DNA of 64,000 nucleotides from JACJWR01 sp963752505 (lineage in GTDB: Bacteria > Actinomycetota > Actinomycetes > S36-B12 > UBA10799), in contig CAVVYM010000006.1 in the NCBI GenBank assembly GCA_963752505.1, positions 1-64,000 of the forward strand, written 5' to 3'. Made by a program: the position numbers and the translations under genes. The notes under the pieces were generated by a model. That model had not been told where the DNA came from. It worked only from the letters and a program-made list of their open reading frames with translations, and did no database searches. Positions 50,655-59,361 of the stretch are shown here, piece by piece (positions within the stretch are counted from its first letter, which is position 1; each line of letters starts with the position of its first letter).

Positions 50655-52007
50655 GTGTGGAGTGAAGCCGCACTTCTTTGCTTGGTCCTGCTGCTGGTCG
50701 CCGCGAACGGGGTTTTTGTCGCGGCTGAGTTCAGTTTCGTCACTGTAGACCGGCCGACGGTTGACCGCGCCGCCGATGCCGGCGATCGACGCGCCGCCCG
50801 GCTTCGGACGGGCGTGCGCAAACTCTCCACCCAGATGTCCGGGGCCCAACTCGGCATCACCATCACCAGCCTCGTTGTCGGCTTCATCGCCGAACCTGCA
50901 GTGGCACGCCTGCTCACCGGTCCCCTCGCCTCGCTCGGGATCTCGCCAGACGCGGCGCTGCCGATCGCGCTTTTCCTGGCGCTCATGCTCACGACGGGGT
51001 TCCAGGCCGTCTTTGGCGAATTGGTGCCCAAGAACTGGGCAATCTCGCAACCACTGCGGGTTGGTCGAGCCGTGGCAGGTCTGCAAATCGGTTTCACCCG
51101 CGTCACCGGCCCACTGCTCTGGGTACTGCACGGTTCGGCCAACAGGGTGCTGCATCTCATGGGAATCCAACCCAGCGAAGAACTCACCTCGGCTCGTTCA
51201 CCACAAGAACTTGCCTCCCTCGTTTCGCGCTCCCGGCAGTTCGGAACGTTGGACGACACCACCGCCGCCCTCGTCACCCGCTCGATCCTGTTCGGCGATC
51301 GGACGGTGGCCGACGTCATGACGCCACGGCCGAAGGTCCATTCGCTGGCCACCACCAACACCGTCAACGACGTGATCGAACTGGTGGCCCGCACCGGCCA
51401 CGCACGGTTCCCCGTGGTGACAGGTGATCCAGATGACGTCATGGGCGTCGTGCACTTCAAGCAGGTGCTCAGCGTCCCGCCCGATGAGCGCGACGTGCAA
51501 CTGGTGGGCGACATCGCCCAGCCAGCGCCCTTCGTACCCGACTCCCTTGATCTCGATGCCGTGTTGGAGGTGCTGCGCGAGTCCCCCATCCAACTCGCAG
51601 TCGTCATCGACGAATACGGCGGCAACGCGGGACTGGTGACACTGGAGGATCTCGTGGAGGAGATCGTCGGCGAGATCTCCGACGAGCAGGACTCTGCCGG
51701 ACCGGAGGCCCAACGGACCGATGAAGGCGCCTGGCTGCTGTCCGGGCTTCTGCGACCGGACGAGGTCAGCGAGCTGATCGGGCTGGATCTGCCCCCGGGG
51801 GCACAGACTGAAACCCTGGGCGGGTTGATCATCGAGTCACTTCGCCGGCTGCCGCGCGCGGGCGACTCGGTGGTGCTCACCTGCCCCACGCGCGGGGGCG
51901 ACGCACCCACCGAGGTCGACCTGGCCCTCACCGTCAGCGAGCTCGACGGCCGCCGCATCGACGTGGTGCGCGCCCGCATCGCGAAGTCGGCCGGAGACGT
52001 CGCATGA
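50655..52007 (+). CDS. CNNM/CorC-family protein with CBS domains
   Basis: A 450-residue membrane protein from GTG 50655 (gggaggtcgcccgc site). The N-terminal DUF21/CNNM domain has about four helices (LLVAANGVFVAAEFSFVTVD; GAQLGITITSLVVGFIAEPA; FGELVPKNWA). A CBS pair follows (about 205-330), then a CorC_HlyC-type domain with a TLEDLVEEIVGEI motif before it. The family is linked to magnesium or cobalt efflux; the older name hemolysin is misleading. It overlaps the next, related gene by 4 bp. Confidence 0.92.
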   Translation: MWSEAALLCLVLLLVAANGVFVAAEFSFVTVDRPTVDRAADAGDRRAARLRTGVRKLSTQMSGAQLGITITSLVVGFIAEPAVARLLTGPLASLGISPDAALPIALFLALMLTTGFQAVFGELVPKNWAISQPLRVGRAVAGLQIGFTRVTGPLLWVLHGSANRVLHLMGIQPSEELTSARSPQELASLVSRSRQFGTLDDTTAALVTRSILFGDRTVADVMTPRPKVHSLATTNTVNDVIELVARTGHARFPVVTGDPDDVMGVVHFKQVLSVPPDERDVQLVGDIAQPAPFVPDSLDLDAVLEVLRESPIQLAVVIDEYGGNAGLVTLEDLVEEIVGEISDEQDSAGPEAQRTDEGAWLLSGLLRPDEVSELIGLDLPPGAQTETLGGLIIESLRRLPRAGDSVVLTCPTRGGDAPTEVDLALTVSELDGRRIDVVRARIAKSAGDVA

Positions 52008-53029
52008 GCTACGCAACGGCGACCATCGTCGCCATCCTCCTGCTCATGGGCAACGCCTTTTTCGTGGCCGCCGAATTCGCGCTGATATCGGCGCGACGCA
52101 CCCAACTCGAGCCTCGCGCCCGCGAGGGCTCACGTTCGGCCAAGATCACACTGCGGGCCATGGAGCGGGTCTCGCTGATGATGGCGGGCGCACAGCTGGG
52201 CATCACGTTGTGCTCAATCGGCCTGGGTGCGGTGGCGAAACCCGCCGTCGCCGACGCCATCGAACCGGCCTTCATCTCCTTGGGCCTGCCGGAATCGGCC
52301 GTGAACCCCATCGCCTACGCGATATCCCTGGCCATCGTGGTGTTCCTGCACATGGTCTTCGGTGAGATGGTGCCGAAGAACCTCTCGCTGACACTGCCTG
52401 ACCGCGCGGCCCTCATCCTGGGACCGCCGTTGTATGCACTGGTGTGGCTGCTCCGGCCCATGATCTGGACGCTCAATCAGTGCGCGAATCTGGTCCTGCG
52501 GGTGCTGCGGGTGCCGGTGCGCGACGAAGTGGCCACCGCGTTCACCCGCGATGAGGTCGCGGGCCTCATTGACGAGTCACGTCGCCACGGCTTGATCGAC
52601 GATCCCGAACGCGACCTACTCACCGGCGCCCTGGACTTCGTGGTGATCAGCGCAGCCGACGTTGCCGTGCCGCTGAGCTCGTTGGTGACGGTTCCGGTCG
52701 AATCGACACCGCGCGACCTGGAACGCCTCAGTGCCGAGACGGGCTATTCCCGCTTCCCGGTCACCGGCGAGGGAGGTGCGCTGCTTGGCTACGTGCACGT
52801 CAAGGATCTTGTCGTGCTTCCCGCCCGCCGCATGGATCTGCCGATTCGACCCCACCTGATCCGCGATCTTCCCCGGGTGCACAGCGACGACTCGCTGCGC
52901 GACGTCCTCGGAGCGATGCAACGGCGCGGCGCGCACGTCGTGTGCGTGGTGGGCGACGACGGGGACATCGTCGGGCTAGGGCTGATGGAGGACGTGCTCG
53001 AGGAACTCGTCGGCCAGGTTGCGGCCTGA
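52004..53029 (+). CDS. CNNM/CorC-family protein, shorter paralog
   Basis: A 341-residue paralog of its upstream neighbour with DUF21 helices (LLMGNAFFVAAEFALISARR; GAQLGITLCSIGLGAVAKPA; FGEMVPKNLSLTLP) and a CBS pair, but without the C-terminal CorC_HlyC domain. Tandem pairs of this kind are common in actinobacteria and may form heterodimers; that is inference. It is coupled by ATGA. Confidence 0.92.
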   Translation: MSYATATIVAILLLMGNAFFVAAEFALISARRTQLEPRAREGSRSAKITLRAMERVSLMMAGAQLGITLCSIGLGAVAKPAVADAIEPAFISLGLPESAVNPIAYAISLAIVVFLHMVFGEMVPKNLSLTLPDRAALILGPPLYALVWLLRPMIWTLNQCANLVLRVLRVPVRDEVATAFTRDEVAGLIDESRRHGLIDDPERDLLTGALDFVVISAADVAVPLSSLVTVPVESTPRDLERLSAETGYSRFPVTGEGGALLGYVHVKDLVVLPARRMDLPIRPHLIRDLPRVHSDDSLRDVLGAMQRRGAHVVCVVGDDGDIVGLGLMEDVLEELVGQVAA

Positions 53030-53057
53030 GAAACTAGATATCGCGTCCTGCTCGGGC

Positions 53058-53997
53058 TTAGGCCACCGGCACCAGATCCACGACGCCGCCGCCGACGATG
53101 TCCGTCGGCGGCAAGCCGCACCGCAGGGTGCGCAGGCCGACACCGGCTTGGCCAAGGTCCTGCCACTGACACGTGAAGTAGTAGGTCTGACCGTTCGGGC
53201 TTGGCACATCGGAGTACTGGCCCTCGGCACTGACCGCGTTGGCGATGTTCGAGGCGAATCCCTCGCTCATAGGTGCCTGCGGGCTGAGGCACACGTACCA
53301 GCGATCGGTCGTCGCGACCTCGAGCCGACCAATCGGGCAGTTGCGTTGATCGGCTGTGGACCAGTCCACATTGGTGGAGTAGGGATCCACGGTGGGGTTG
53401 CAGGCTGCGTTCCACATGGATTCCGCAACGGCTCCCCCGCCGGCGTTGCTGGAGTCGAGGACGTTTCCAGTGGCTACGTCCTGCCAACTGTTGTCGCCGA
53501 GTCGGCGCAGCGTCTGCTCCGAACCGGCGGGATCCGTGCCCCACGGCCGCACTAGGGTGCCAGCCGCGCAGTCAGCGATCGCCCAGGATGTGGCGGGGTC
53601 ATTGTTGATGTAGTTGTCCGGGCCGCCAGTGCAGAGCCCGTAGCGCAGGCACCATTCATTCACCGTGTCGGCCGTGACCGCCCACGTCACCCGTATGCGT
53701 CCGTCCGGTTCCCGCGTGCGCGACTGCAGCACGGCGAACGGACCCTTGCCGGTGAGCAGAATCCAGGTGGTGCCCACCCCGGTCTGGTCGGGCTGTCCGG
53801 GCCTGATTCGACGTCTCACTCGGCGTCGGTGACGGCGAGGTCGTGGCAGTTGCGCTGGCCGACGTCGCCGACGGACTGCCGCTCGCGGACGCCGAACTGG
53901 CCGATTCTGTGGACGCTGGCTGCTCGTCGCCACCGCCGCACCCGGTCAGCAGGATCGCTCCGCCTGCAACCAGCGTTGTCAAGAGTTTGCCCCGCAT
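53058..53997 (-). pseudogene. Lipoprotein of unknown function with frameshift after its Ser/Thr linker
   Basis: From ATG 53997 the reading gives a lipoprotein signal (LLTTLVAGGAILLTGC) and a Ser/Ala/Thr/Pro linker. Between about 53795 and 53815 the frame changes. The next frame continues PGQPDQTGVGTTWILLTGKG and about 240 residues of Cys/Trp-rich secreted sequence (NEWCLRYGLCTGG; CQWQDLGQAGVGLRTLRCG) to the stop at 53058. One indel separates the parts. Family unknown. Intact lipoprotein length would be about 312. Confidence 0.7.
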
Positions 53998-54120
53998 TAG
54001 CCTGCCCCCATCGTGACTGTTCACTGTCGCTCCTGCAGCCGAGGATACCGGTACGATTCGCGCGCGGAGGGCGAGGCGATCAAACTAGGGATGTTCCCCC
54101 GTCAGCCACAAGGAGATGTC

Positions 54121-55329
54121 ATGAGACGCGACCCGATGAGCCGCAGCCGACTCGGCCTTCTTGGGGTCCTCGCCGCGGGTGGGATGGCGCTCGCCGGCTG
54201 CGGAGGTGACTCCGCCGACGGCGACGCCGGAATGTCGGCGTCCGCGGCCGCCTCGCCGGACGCACAAGCCGTGGCTGCATCGCAGGCGGAGCAGGCGCAG
54301 GCCAGCGAACAGGGGCCCTACGCAGTGGGTCATCGCACCATCAAGGTGACTGATGAGGAGAGGGAGGGCCGTTCATTCGACGCCGACATCTGGTACCCGG
54401 TCGATCCGGCGAACACGGCCGGGGCCGCCCCGGCTGAGTACGCCTTCCTTCCCGGCCTGGGCTACTCCTCGGATGTGTCGTTCGACGCGGCACCGGCCGC
54501 CGAAGGCGAGTTCCCACTGCTGGTGTACTCCCACGGCGGCGGTGGCTTCCGTTGGGTGGCCACGTTCTACACCGAGTTCATGGCATCGCAGGGCTACGTG
54601 GTAATCGCCCCCGACCATTCCGGCAACACGGCTCTCGACCTGCTGTCCGGTGCCGGGGTCGACGAGCAGACAAACGCCAACCTCCGGCCCGCCGACATCA
54701 CCGCAACCATCGACGCGGCCCTCGCTGCTGATGCCGACGAAGCAGACCCGCTGGCCGGGCGCATCGACGACGAACTGATCGCACTCAGCGGCCACTCCTG
54801 GGGCGGGTACACCTCGTTGGCGACGGTCGCCGGGCACACCAACAGCCTCGGCACGACCACCACTGACGATCGGGTGCAGGCCCTGGTGTTGATGGCGCCG
54901 TACACCGAGATGCTCAGCGACGAAGAACTGTCGAAAGTGGAGGTGCCCACGCTGGTCATCAGCAGCACCGGCGACACCACAACACCCATCGAGTCCAACA
55001 CCGACCGTCCGGTGTCGCTGATCGCCGGCCGGCCGCTATTGCGCATGGACATCCTGGGCGGATCACACAATTCGTTCACCGACGTGTGCAAACTGCGGGA
55101 CTCGGTGGCGGGCAACACCGCGGTCCCGGAGGGCGTCGCAGCTGAACTCGCCAGCGGCTCCGCCGAGGCATGCGATCCGGGCGTCCTCAGCGTCGACATC
55201 GTGCACGAGATCACCAACGCCTACAGCACGGCTTTCCTCGACCGTGAGCTCGAAGACTCCGCGGACTTCAACGAGATGTTGGCATGCGTGGCGCCACCCG
55301 AGGACGCCGAATGCACGGTCGTCGAGTGA
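54121..55329 (+). CDS. Alpha/beta-hydrolase lipoprotein (PAF-acetylhydrolase/dienelactone-hydrolase-like)
   Basis: A 402-residue lipoprotein from ATG 54121 with an ideal aaggagatgtc site. Signal ends LAGC. The hydrolase fold has SHGGGGFRWVATFY (oxyanion loop), nucleophile elbow SGHSWGG, acid VISSTGDTTTPIES and His in GGSHNSFTD. It is predicted to be an outer-face esterase or lipase; substrate unknown. The N-terminal linker is rich in Ala, Gln and Ser. Confidence 0.9.
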   Translation: MRRDPMSRSRLGLLGVLAAGGMALAGCGGDSADGDAGMSASAAASPDAQAVAASQAEQAQASEQGPYAVGHRTIKVTDEEREGRSFDADIWYPVDPANTAGAAPAEYAFLPGLGYSSDVSFDAAPAAEGEFPLLVYSHGGGGFRWVATFYTEFMASQGYVVIAPDHSGNTALDLLSGAGVDEQTNANLRPADITATIDAALAADADEADPLAGRIDDELIALSGHSWGGYTSLATVAGHTNSLGTTTTDDRVQALVLMAPYTEMLSDEELSKVEVPTLVISSTGDTTTPIESNTDRPVSLIAGRPLLRMDILGGSHNSFTDVCKLRDSVAGNTAVPEGVAAELASGSAEACDPGVLSVDIVHEITNAYSTAFLDRELEDSADFNEMLACVAPPEDAECTVVE

Positions 55330-55350
55330 GCCCGGCTTACCGGGGCACAC

Positions 55351-55740
55351 TCAGCTAGTGATCTCCAACCGGTTTCCATCCGGATCGAGCACCACTGCTT
55401 CGTAGTAGCCGTCACCGGTCAATCGCGGACCGTCAAGGAGCAGATAGCCGTCTCCGGCCAGCGTGCCTGCGAGTCTGTCCACCGCGTCTGAGCCGCCCAC
55501 CGAAATGGCCAGGTGCGTCAGACCCATGCGTTCCTCTCCGGGGGCAAGCACGGTGGGATCGAGAGTGGAGGTGGCCATGAGCTCTAGCCTCGCACCACCC
55601 GCGAAAGTGAGAAAGCACGATTCGAAGCCGCCACCTGCCCGTGCGTAGCGCTGCCCCGGTTGGGCGTCGAAGTAGTCGCAGTAGAACGCCATCGATCGAT
55701 CGAGATCTCTGGTCCACATGGCCACGTGGTCAATCCGCAT
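55351..55740 (-). CDS. VOC (glyoxalase-like) family protein
   Basis: A 129-residue protein from ATG 55740 with both beta-alpha-beta-beta-beta modules: HVAMWTRDLDRSMAFYCDYF, then FAGGARLELM, HLAISVGG, and DPDGNRLEITS with the metal Glu. The metal-ligand pattern (His, Glu, His, Glu) is retained, so it may be an active lyase or dioxygenase-like enzyme. Converges with the hydrolase gene. Confidence 0.9.
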   Translation of the reverse strand: MRIDHVAMWTRDLDRSMAFYCDYFDAQPGQRYARAGGGFESCFLTFAGGARLELMATSTLDPTVLAPGEERMGLTHLAISVGGSDAVDRLAGTLAGDGYLLLDGPRLTGDGYYEAVVLDPDGNRLEITS

Positions 55741-55855
55741 CCGAGCCAGTCTGCCTGCCCGCCCCGAGCCTCGGTCCGCGCCATGCTCAGGTGGTGAGCC
55801 ACGCCACGTCGGTGCCCCGACCGCAGCAAGGAGCCGTCGTTGCTACCGTCGACGG

Positions 55856-56274
55856 ATGTCGTCAACGCCGCTCGCTACCGTCGCGCGCATCGTGCTCGCA
55901 CTCTTCCTGGCGTTTGCCGGCGTCAGCCACTTCCTCGCCGCCGAGGAGTTCCTCGCGCAGGTACCAACCTGGATGCCCGCACCCGAAGCCGTCGTAGCCG
56001 TTTCCGGGGTGGTCGAACTCGCGTTTGCGTTTGCCCTGGTGTTCCTACCGCGTCACCGAGTATTAGTCGGCTGGGCCTTAGCCGCGTTCTTCGTCATCAT
56101 TTTCCCGGGCAACATCTCGCAGTTCATCACCGGCACCGACGCGTTCGGACTGATTCGGACGCCGCACGTGCCGTTCGGCTTGTGTTCCAACCCCTCCTGG
56201 TGGTGTGGGCCCTGTGGTGCACGGGCGCCTGGCGATCCTGGCGCACGTCTCGTGCATCGGCGCCCAGCGACTGA
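55856..56274 (+). pseudogene. DoxX-like membrane protein with a 1-bp frameshift near its end
   Basis: From ATG 55856: MSSTPLATVARIVLALFLAF and four helices typical of DoxX/DoxD-like proteins, including FPGNISQFITGTDAFGL. At about 56152 one base seems missing (CTG-ATT, expected CTG-GAT). The other frame then reads DSDAARAVRLVFQPLLVVWA, the usual last helix of the family, ending at 56274. Corrected length about 139 residues. Homopolymer-independent, so a true mutation or a base-calling error are both possible. Confidence 0.7.
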
Positions 56275-56375
56275 ATCGTGCGAATCGGGGTGTCGTGCCC
56301 GCACCGGTTGCCACCTCCACGGCCCAGGGCTGATGATCGCAGCAACCACGTACTCGAAGAAGGCCAGGAGATTTC

Positions 56376-56630
56376 ATGTCAGACCTCGATACCCAGTTCG
56401 ATGCGGCCGTGACCGCGTCAACCTCGCTGCCCACTTCCCCTGACCAAGCCACTTTGCTGAAGATCTACGCGCTGTTCAAGCAGGGCAAGGAGGGTGACGT
56501 GACGGGCAAGCGACCGGGATTCACCAATCCGGTCGGTCGCGCGAAGTACGACGCCCGCGCCGGTATCAAGGGCATGTCGCAGGACGATGCCAAGCGGCAG
56601 TACATCGACCTCATTGACTCCCTGAAGTAG
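56376..56630 (+). CDS. Acyl-CoA-binding protein
   Basis: An 84-residue helical protein from ATG 56376 (aggaga upstream). It matches the eukaryote-like ACBP fold with LKIYALFKQGKEGDVTGKRP and a lysine/tyrosine-containing helix (GRAKYDARAGIKGMSQDDAK). These residues contact the CoA headgroup. It would buffer long-chain acyl-CoA in the cytosol. ACBP occurs in only part of the bacteria, mostly by transfer or lineage-specific retention. Confidence 0.92.
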   Translation: MSDLDTQFDAAVTASTSLPTSPDQATLLKIYALFKQGKEGDVTGKRPGFTNPVGRAKYDARAGIKGMSQDDAKRQYIDLIDSLK

Positions 56631-56702
56631 CAGGGCACGGCACGCCTTCCGCGAAGCGCGGTGGCGCGCGGCGTCGCTGTCGGTCCATGGCAGAGTTGCG
56701 CC

Positions 56703-57770
56703 ATGGGCGACGAACTCCTGGCTGCCGTGCGAACACGCTATTCGGCAGCCGAGTTCCCCACGCTGTGGTGGCAGTACGAGAACTGGCGCGCACGCCGCCC
56801 GCTGGCCGGCCTGACGGTGCTTGATGCCACACCCGTCTTCGGCAACACGCTGGCGAAGTACTTGGCGTTGCGGGCCGCCGGCGCCGACCTCACCGTCGGG
56901 GTCAATCCGGGGCTGCCGTCCGACCCTGATGTGGTGGCGCGCGTAGCCGCGCTGGGCATCCCCGTGACCCAGCGGGCCAGCGGTGGGTTCGACATCGTGC
57001 TCGATTGCGCGGGACTGAACGCCGGGGTCGCTGCTCGGCTCGGATACGCCGAACTCACTCGCTCGGGAGTCGACCGCTACGAGGGCTCCAACAGCCCGGT
57101 GGTGAGTGTGGATTCGGGGGCCATCAAACGAATCGAGACCACCCTCGGCACCAGCGACGGATTCATCCGGGCCATGGCCCACCTCGGCCATCCCATCCCG
57201 ACCGGTGCGTCGGTGGTGATCTTCGGGCTCGGCAAGGTCGGCACCGGGGTGGCCCACGCGGCCGCACTGCACGAGGCGCGAATCACCGCGATCGATCCGA
57301 GCGCCTCTGCCGCCGCCGCACTCGGCGAGGTCGCAGGGACCGCCAGCCACGGCGTCGTCGATGCAGGCGACGAGGCACAGGTCGACGCTGCCATTGCCGG
57401 AGCCTGGTGCGTCGTTGCGGCGACCGGAGTCGCTGGGGCACTGGATCCCTTCGCGGACGCGCTCATCGGGAGCCGAGCCTTGCTGGCCAACATGGGCGCT
57501 GAGGACGAATTCGGGCCCCGGGTGCCGCCGGGGCGGGCGCTCAACGGCAAGGTGCCGGTCAATTTCGCGCTGGACCAACCCACGCTGCTGCGCTACCTCG
57601 ACGCCACCATGGCCCTGAGCAACGCCTGTGCCGTCGAACTCGCCCATGGCCGTATTCCACCGGGCCTTCACGCACCCGCGCCGGCACTTGAGTCGCAACT
57701 GCTGCGCATCACCGTCGATCGTGGGCTCATCGCCGACGAGCTTGCAACCCTACGAGGAGTCACCTACTGA
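56703..57770 (+). CDS. S-adenosylhomocysteine-hydrolase-like protein
   Basis: A 355-residue protein from ATG 56703, shorter than canonical SAH hydrolases (about 430-490). The NAD domain has FGLGKVGTGVAHAAAL (GxGxxGxG). The region GSNSPVVSVDSGAIKRIETT aligns by eye with the catalytic VNDSVTKSKFDN stretch of SAHH: the Lys is kept while the following Asp-Asn becomes Glu-Thr. ATGLxxALDPF-like and NMGAEDEFG motifs also match. The next gene encodes an SAH/MTA-type deaminase, so hydrolysis of the deaminated product (S-inosylhomocysteine) is a reasonable hypothesis. Stop and next start overlap by one base. Confidence 0.8.
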   Translation: MGDELLAAVRTRYSAAEFPTLWWQYENWRARRPLAGLTVLDATPVFGNTLAKYLALRAAGADLTVGVNPGLPSDPDVVARVAALGIPVTQRASGGFDIVLDCAGLNAGVAARLGYAELTRSGVDRYEGSNSPVVSVDSGAIKRIETTLGTSDGFIRAMAHLGHPIPTGASVVIFGLGKVGTGVAHAAALHEARITAIDPSASAAAALGEVAGTASHGVVDAGDEAQVDAAIAGAWCVVAATGVAGALDPFADALIGSRALLANMGAEDEFGPRVPPGRALNGKVPVNFALDQPTLLRYLDATMALSNACAVELAHGRIPPGLHAPAPALESQLLRITVDRGLIADELATLRGVTY

Positions 57771-59047
57771 TGTCACGCATCATCATCCGCAACGTGCTGT
57801 GCCGCGGCACCGTCACCGATGTGCTGGTCGAAGGCAACCGCATCGCCGCGATCGGCGCCCTCGGGGATCGCCCCGAAGAGCCGGCACCGGGCACCACGGT
57901 GATCGACGCCCACGGCACCCAGGCGATACTGCCGCCGTTCTACAACGCCCACACGCACGCTGCGATGACACTGCTACGCGGCTACGCCGAGGACCTTGAG
58001 CTGGCCACGTGGTTGGGAGACCACATCTGGCCAGCTGAGGCTCAGCTCACCGAGGACGACGTCTACGCCGGGAGCCGGCTTGCGATCCTGGAGATGATCA
58101 AGTCGGGCACGGTGTTCTTCAACGACATGTATTGGGAGCAGACGGCGACGGCTCGAGCGGCAGCCGACATGGGTGTGCGCGCGGAGATCGGCCTGCTGCA
58201 CATCGCGGGCCCCGATGGTCGGCCGAATTCCCGTGCGGTCGAGGGCAATGAGGCGCTGCTCGCCGCTGCCGCGGATCTACCGGAGCGCATCACCGTCAGC
58301 GACGCACCGCACTCTGTGTATGCGACGAGCGAGGCGATGCTGCGCCGAATCTCCGAGGAGTCCCAAGAGGCCGGCCGGCGGGTGCACATCCACGCCTCCG
58401 AGACGGCAGCGGAGGTGAACGATTGTCTGGCAGCGCACGGCCGCACACCGATCGGCTACCTCGATTCGCTGGGCCTGCTGCGTGAATCCACGATCCTCGC
58501 CCACTGTGTGCATCTCACAGCCGACGACCTGGCGCTGATCGCCGACAAGAACGCCGTCGTGGCCCACATGGCGGTGTCGAATCTGAAGTTGTGCAGCGGC
58601 TTCTTCCATCACGAGGACGCCGTGAAGGCCGGCTGTCGAATCGTGTTGGGAACTGACGGTGCTGCGAGCAACAACAGCCTGTCGATGTTCGGTGAGATGA
58701 AGACCGCTGCCCTGCTGGCGAAGTCACAGGCCGGATCACCCTTGGCCGGCCGGGGCGACCACATTCTGGGCGCCGCCACACGGGAGGCTGCGGCCGCGTT
58801 CGGCCTCGACGCCGGCATCGTCGAAGTCGGCGCGGTGGCCGACTTCATGTTGGTGGACCTGAGCAACCACGTGATGGTGAGCGACCACAGCCTCACGGCG
58901 AATCTGGTGTACAGCGCCGATCCAAGCGTGGTCTCCACCGTCGTGTGCGACGGCGAAATACTTATGAACGAGCGGCACGTGCCCAACGAGGCGGAGATCG
59001 TCGCCGAGGCTCGAGAGGCGAGCCGGCGTATTGCCCAGCGGCGCTGA
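57770..59047 (+). CDS. Amidohydrolase, 5'-deoxyadenosine/SAH/MTA deaminase type
   Basis: A 425-residue metal-dependent enzyme. Metal ligands are visible: NAHTHAAMTLLRG (HxH), HIHASE, AHCVHL and GTDGAASNNSLSMF. This set and the length fit the MtaD/DadD family, which converts SAH, MTA or 5'-deoxyadenosine to the inosine form. It is translationally coupled to the SAHH-like gene, supporting a two-step salvage of methylation by-products. Confidence 0.92.
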   Translation: MSRIIIRNVLCRGTVTDVLVEGNRIAAIGALGDRPEEPAPGTTVIDAHGTQAILPPFYNAHTHAAMTLLRGYAEDLELATWLGDHIWPAEAQLTEDDVYAGSRLAILEMIKSGTVFFNDMYWEQTATARAAADMGVRAEIGLLHIAGPDGRPNSRAVEGNEALLAAAADLPERITVSDAPHSVYATSEAMLRRISEESQEAGRRVHIHASETAAEVNDCLAAHGRTPIGYLDSLGLLRESTILAHCVHLTADDLALIADKNAVVAHMAVSNLKLCSGFFHHEDAVKAGCRIVLGTDGAASNNSLSMFGEMKTAALLAKSQAGSPLAGRGDHILGAATREAAAAFGLDAGIVEVGAVADFMLVDLSNHVMVSDHSLTANLVYSADPSVVSTVVCDGEILMNERHVPNEAEIVAEAREASRRIAQRR

Positions 59048-59124
59048 TAAACCGTCGGCGCAGGGGTGCCCCGCGTTGCCCGAACCCCGCCCGCGCCGAG
59101 TTCCTCCGGCGGCGCGGAATAGGT

Positions 59125-59187
59125 GACGGTCCCGTTCGCTGGCGCAGGGGCGGGGGGTTTCCAAGCGCGCGGCGAATCGGGACCGTC
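59125..59187. terminator. Long hairpin downstream of the deaminase gene
   Basis: GACGGTCCCGTTCGC (59125-59139) is the inverted repeat of GCGAATCGGGACCGTC (59172-59187), a 15-bp stem with one bulged base and a 32-nt loop. A second weaker stem CCGCGCC/GGCGCGG lies at 59091-59117. No U-run follows. It probably ends or stabilises the preceding transcript; a protein-binding role is also possible. Confidence 0.5.
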
Positions 59188-59279
59188 GCGTCCCATGTTG
59201 CCACGGTTGCGGGTGGAAAGTACAACCGGATGGGGCCGATTCCCGTCGAAAGTTGCAGATTTGACCATCTTTGTTGATC

Positions 59280-59309
59280 TTGACGCCACGGTGTTGCGGA
59301 GGGTAGTGA
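59280..59309 (+). promoter_or_regulatory. Candidate promoter of the ABC exporter operon
   Basis: TTGACG (59280-59285) and TAGTGA (59304-59309) with 18-bp spacing, about 50 bp before ATG 59362. The -35 is strong, the -10 moderate. Assigned by eye. Confidence 0.35.
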
Positions 59310-59361
59310 GACGACTCTTCCCCGTGATCGGATTGATCCGAATCCGTACTACCGTGGAGGC

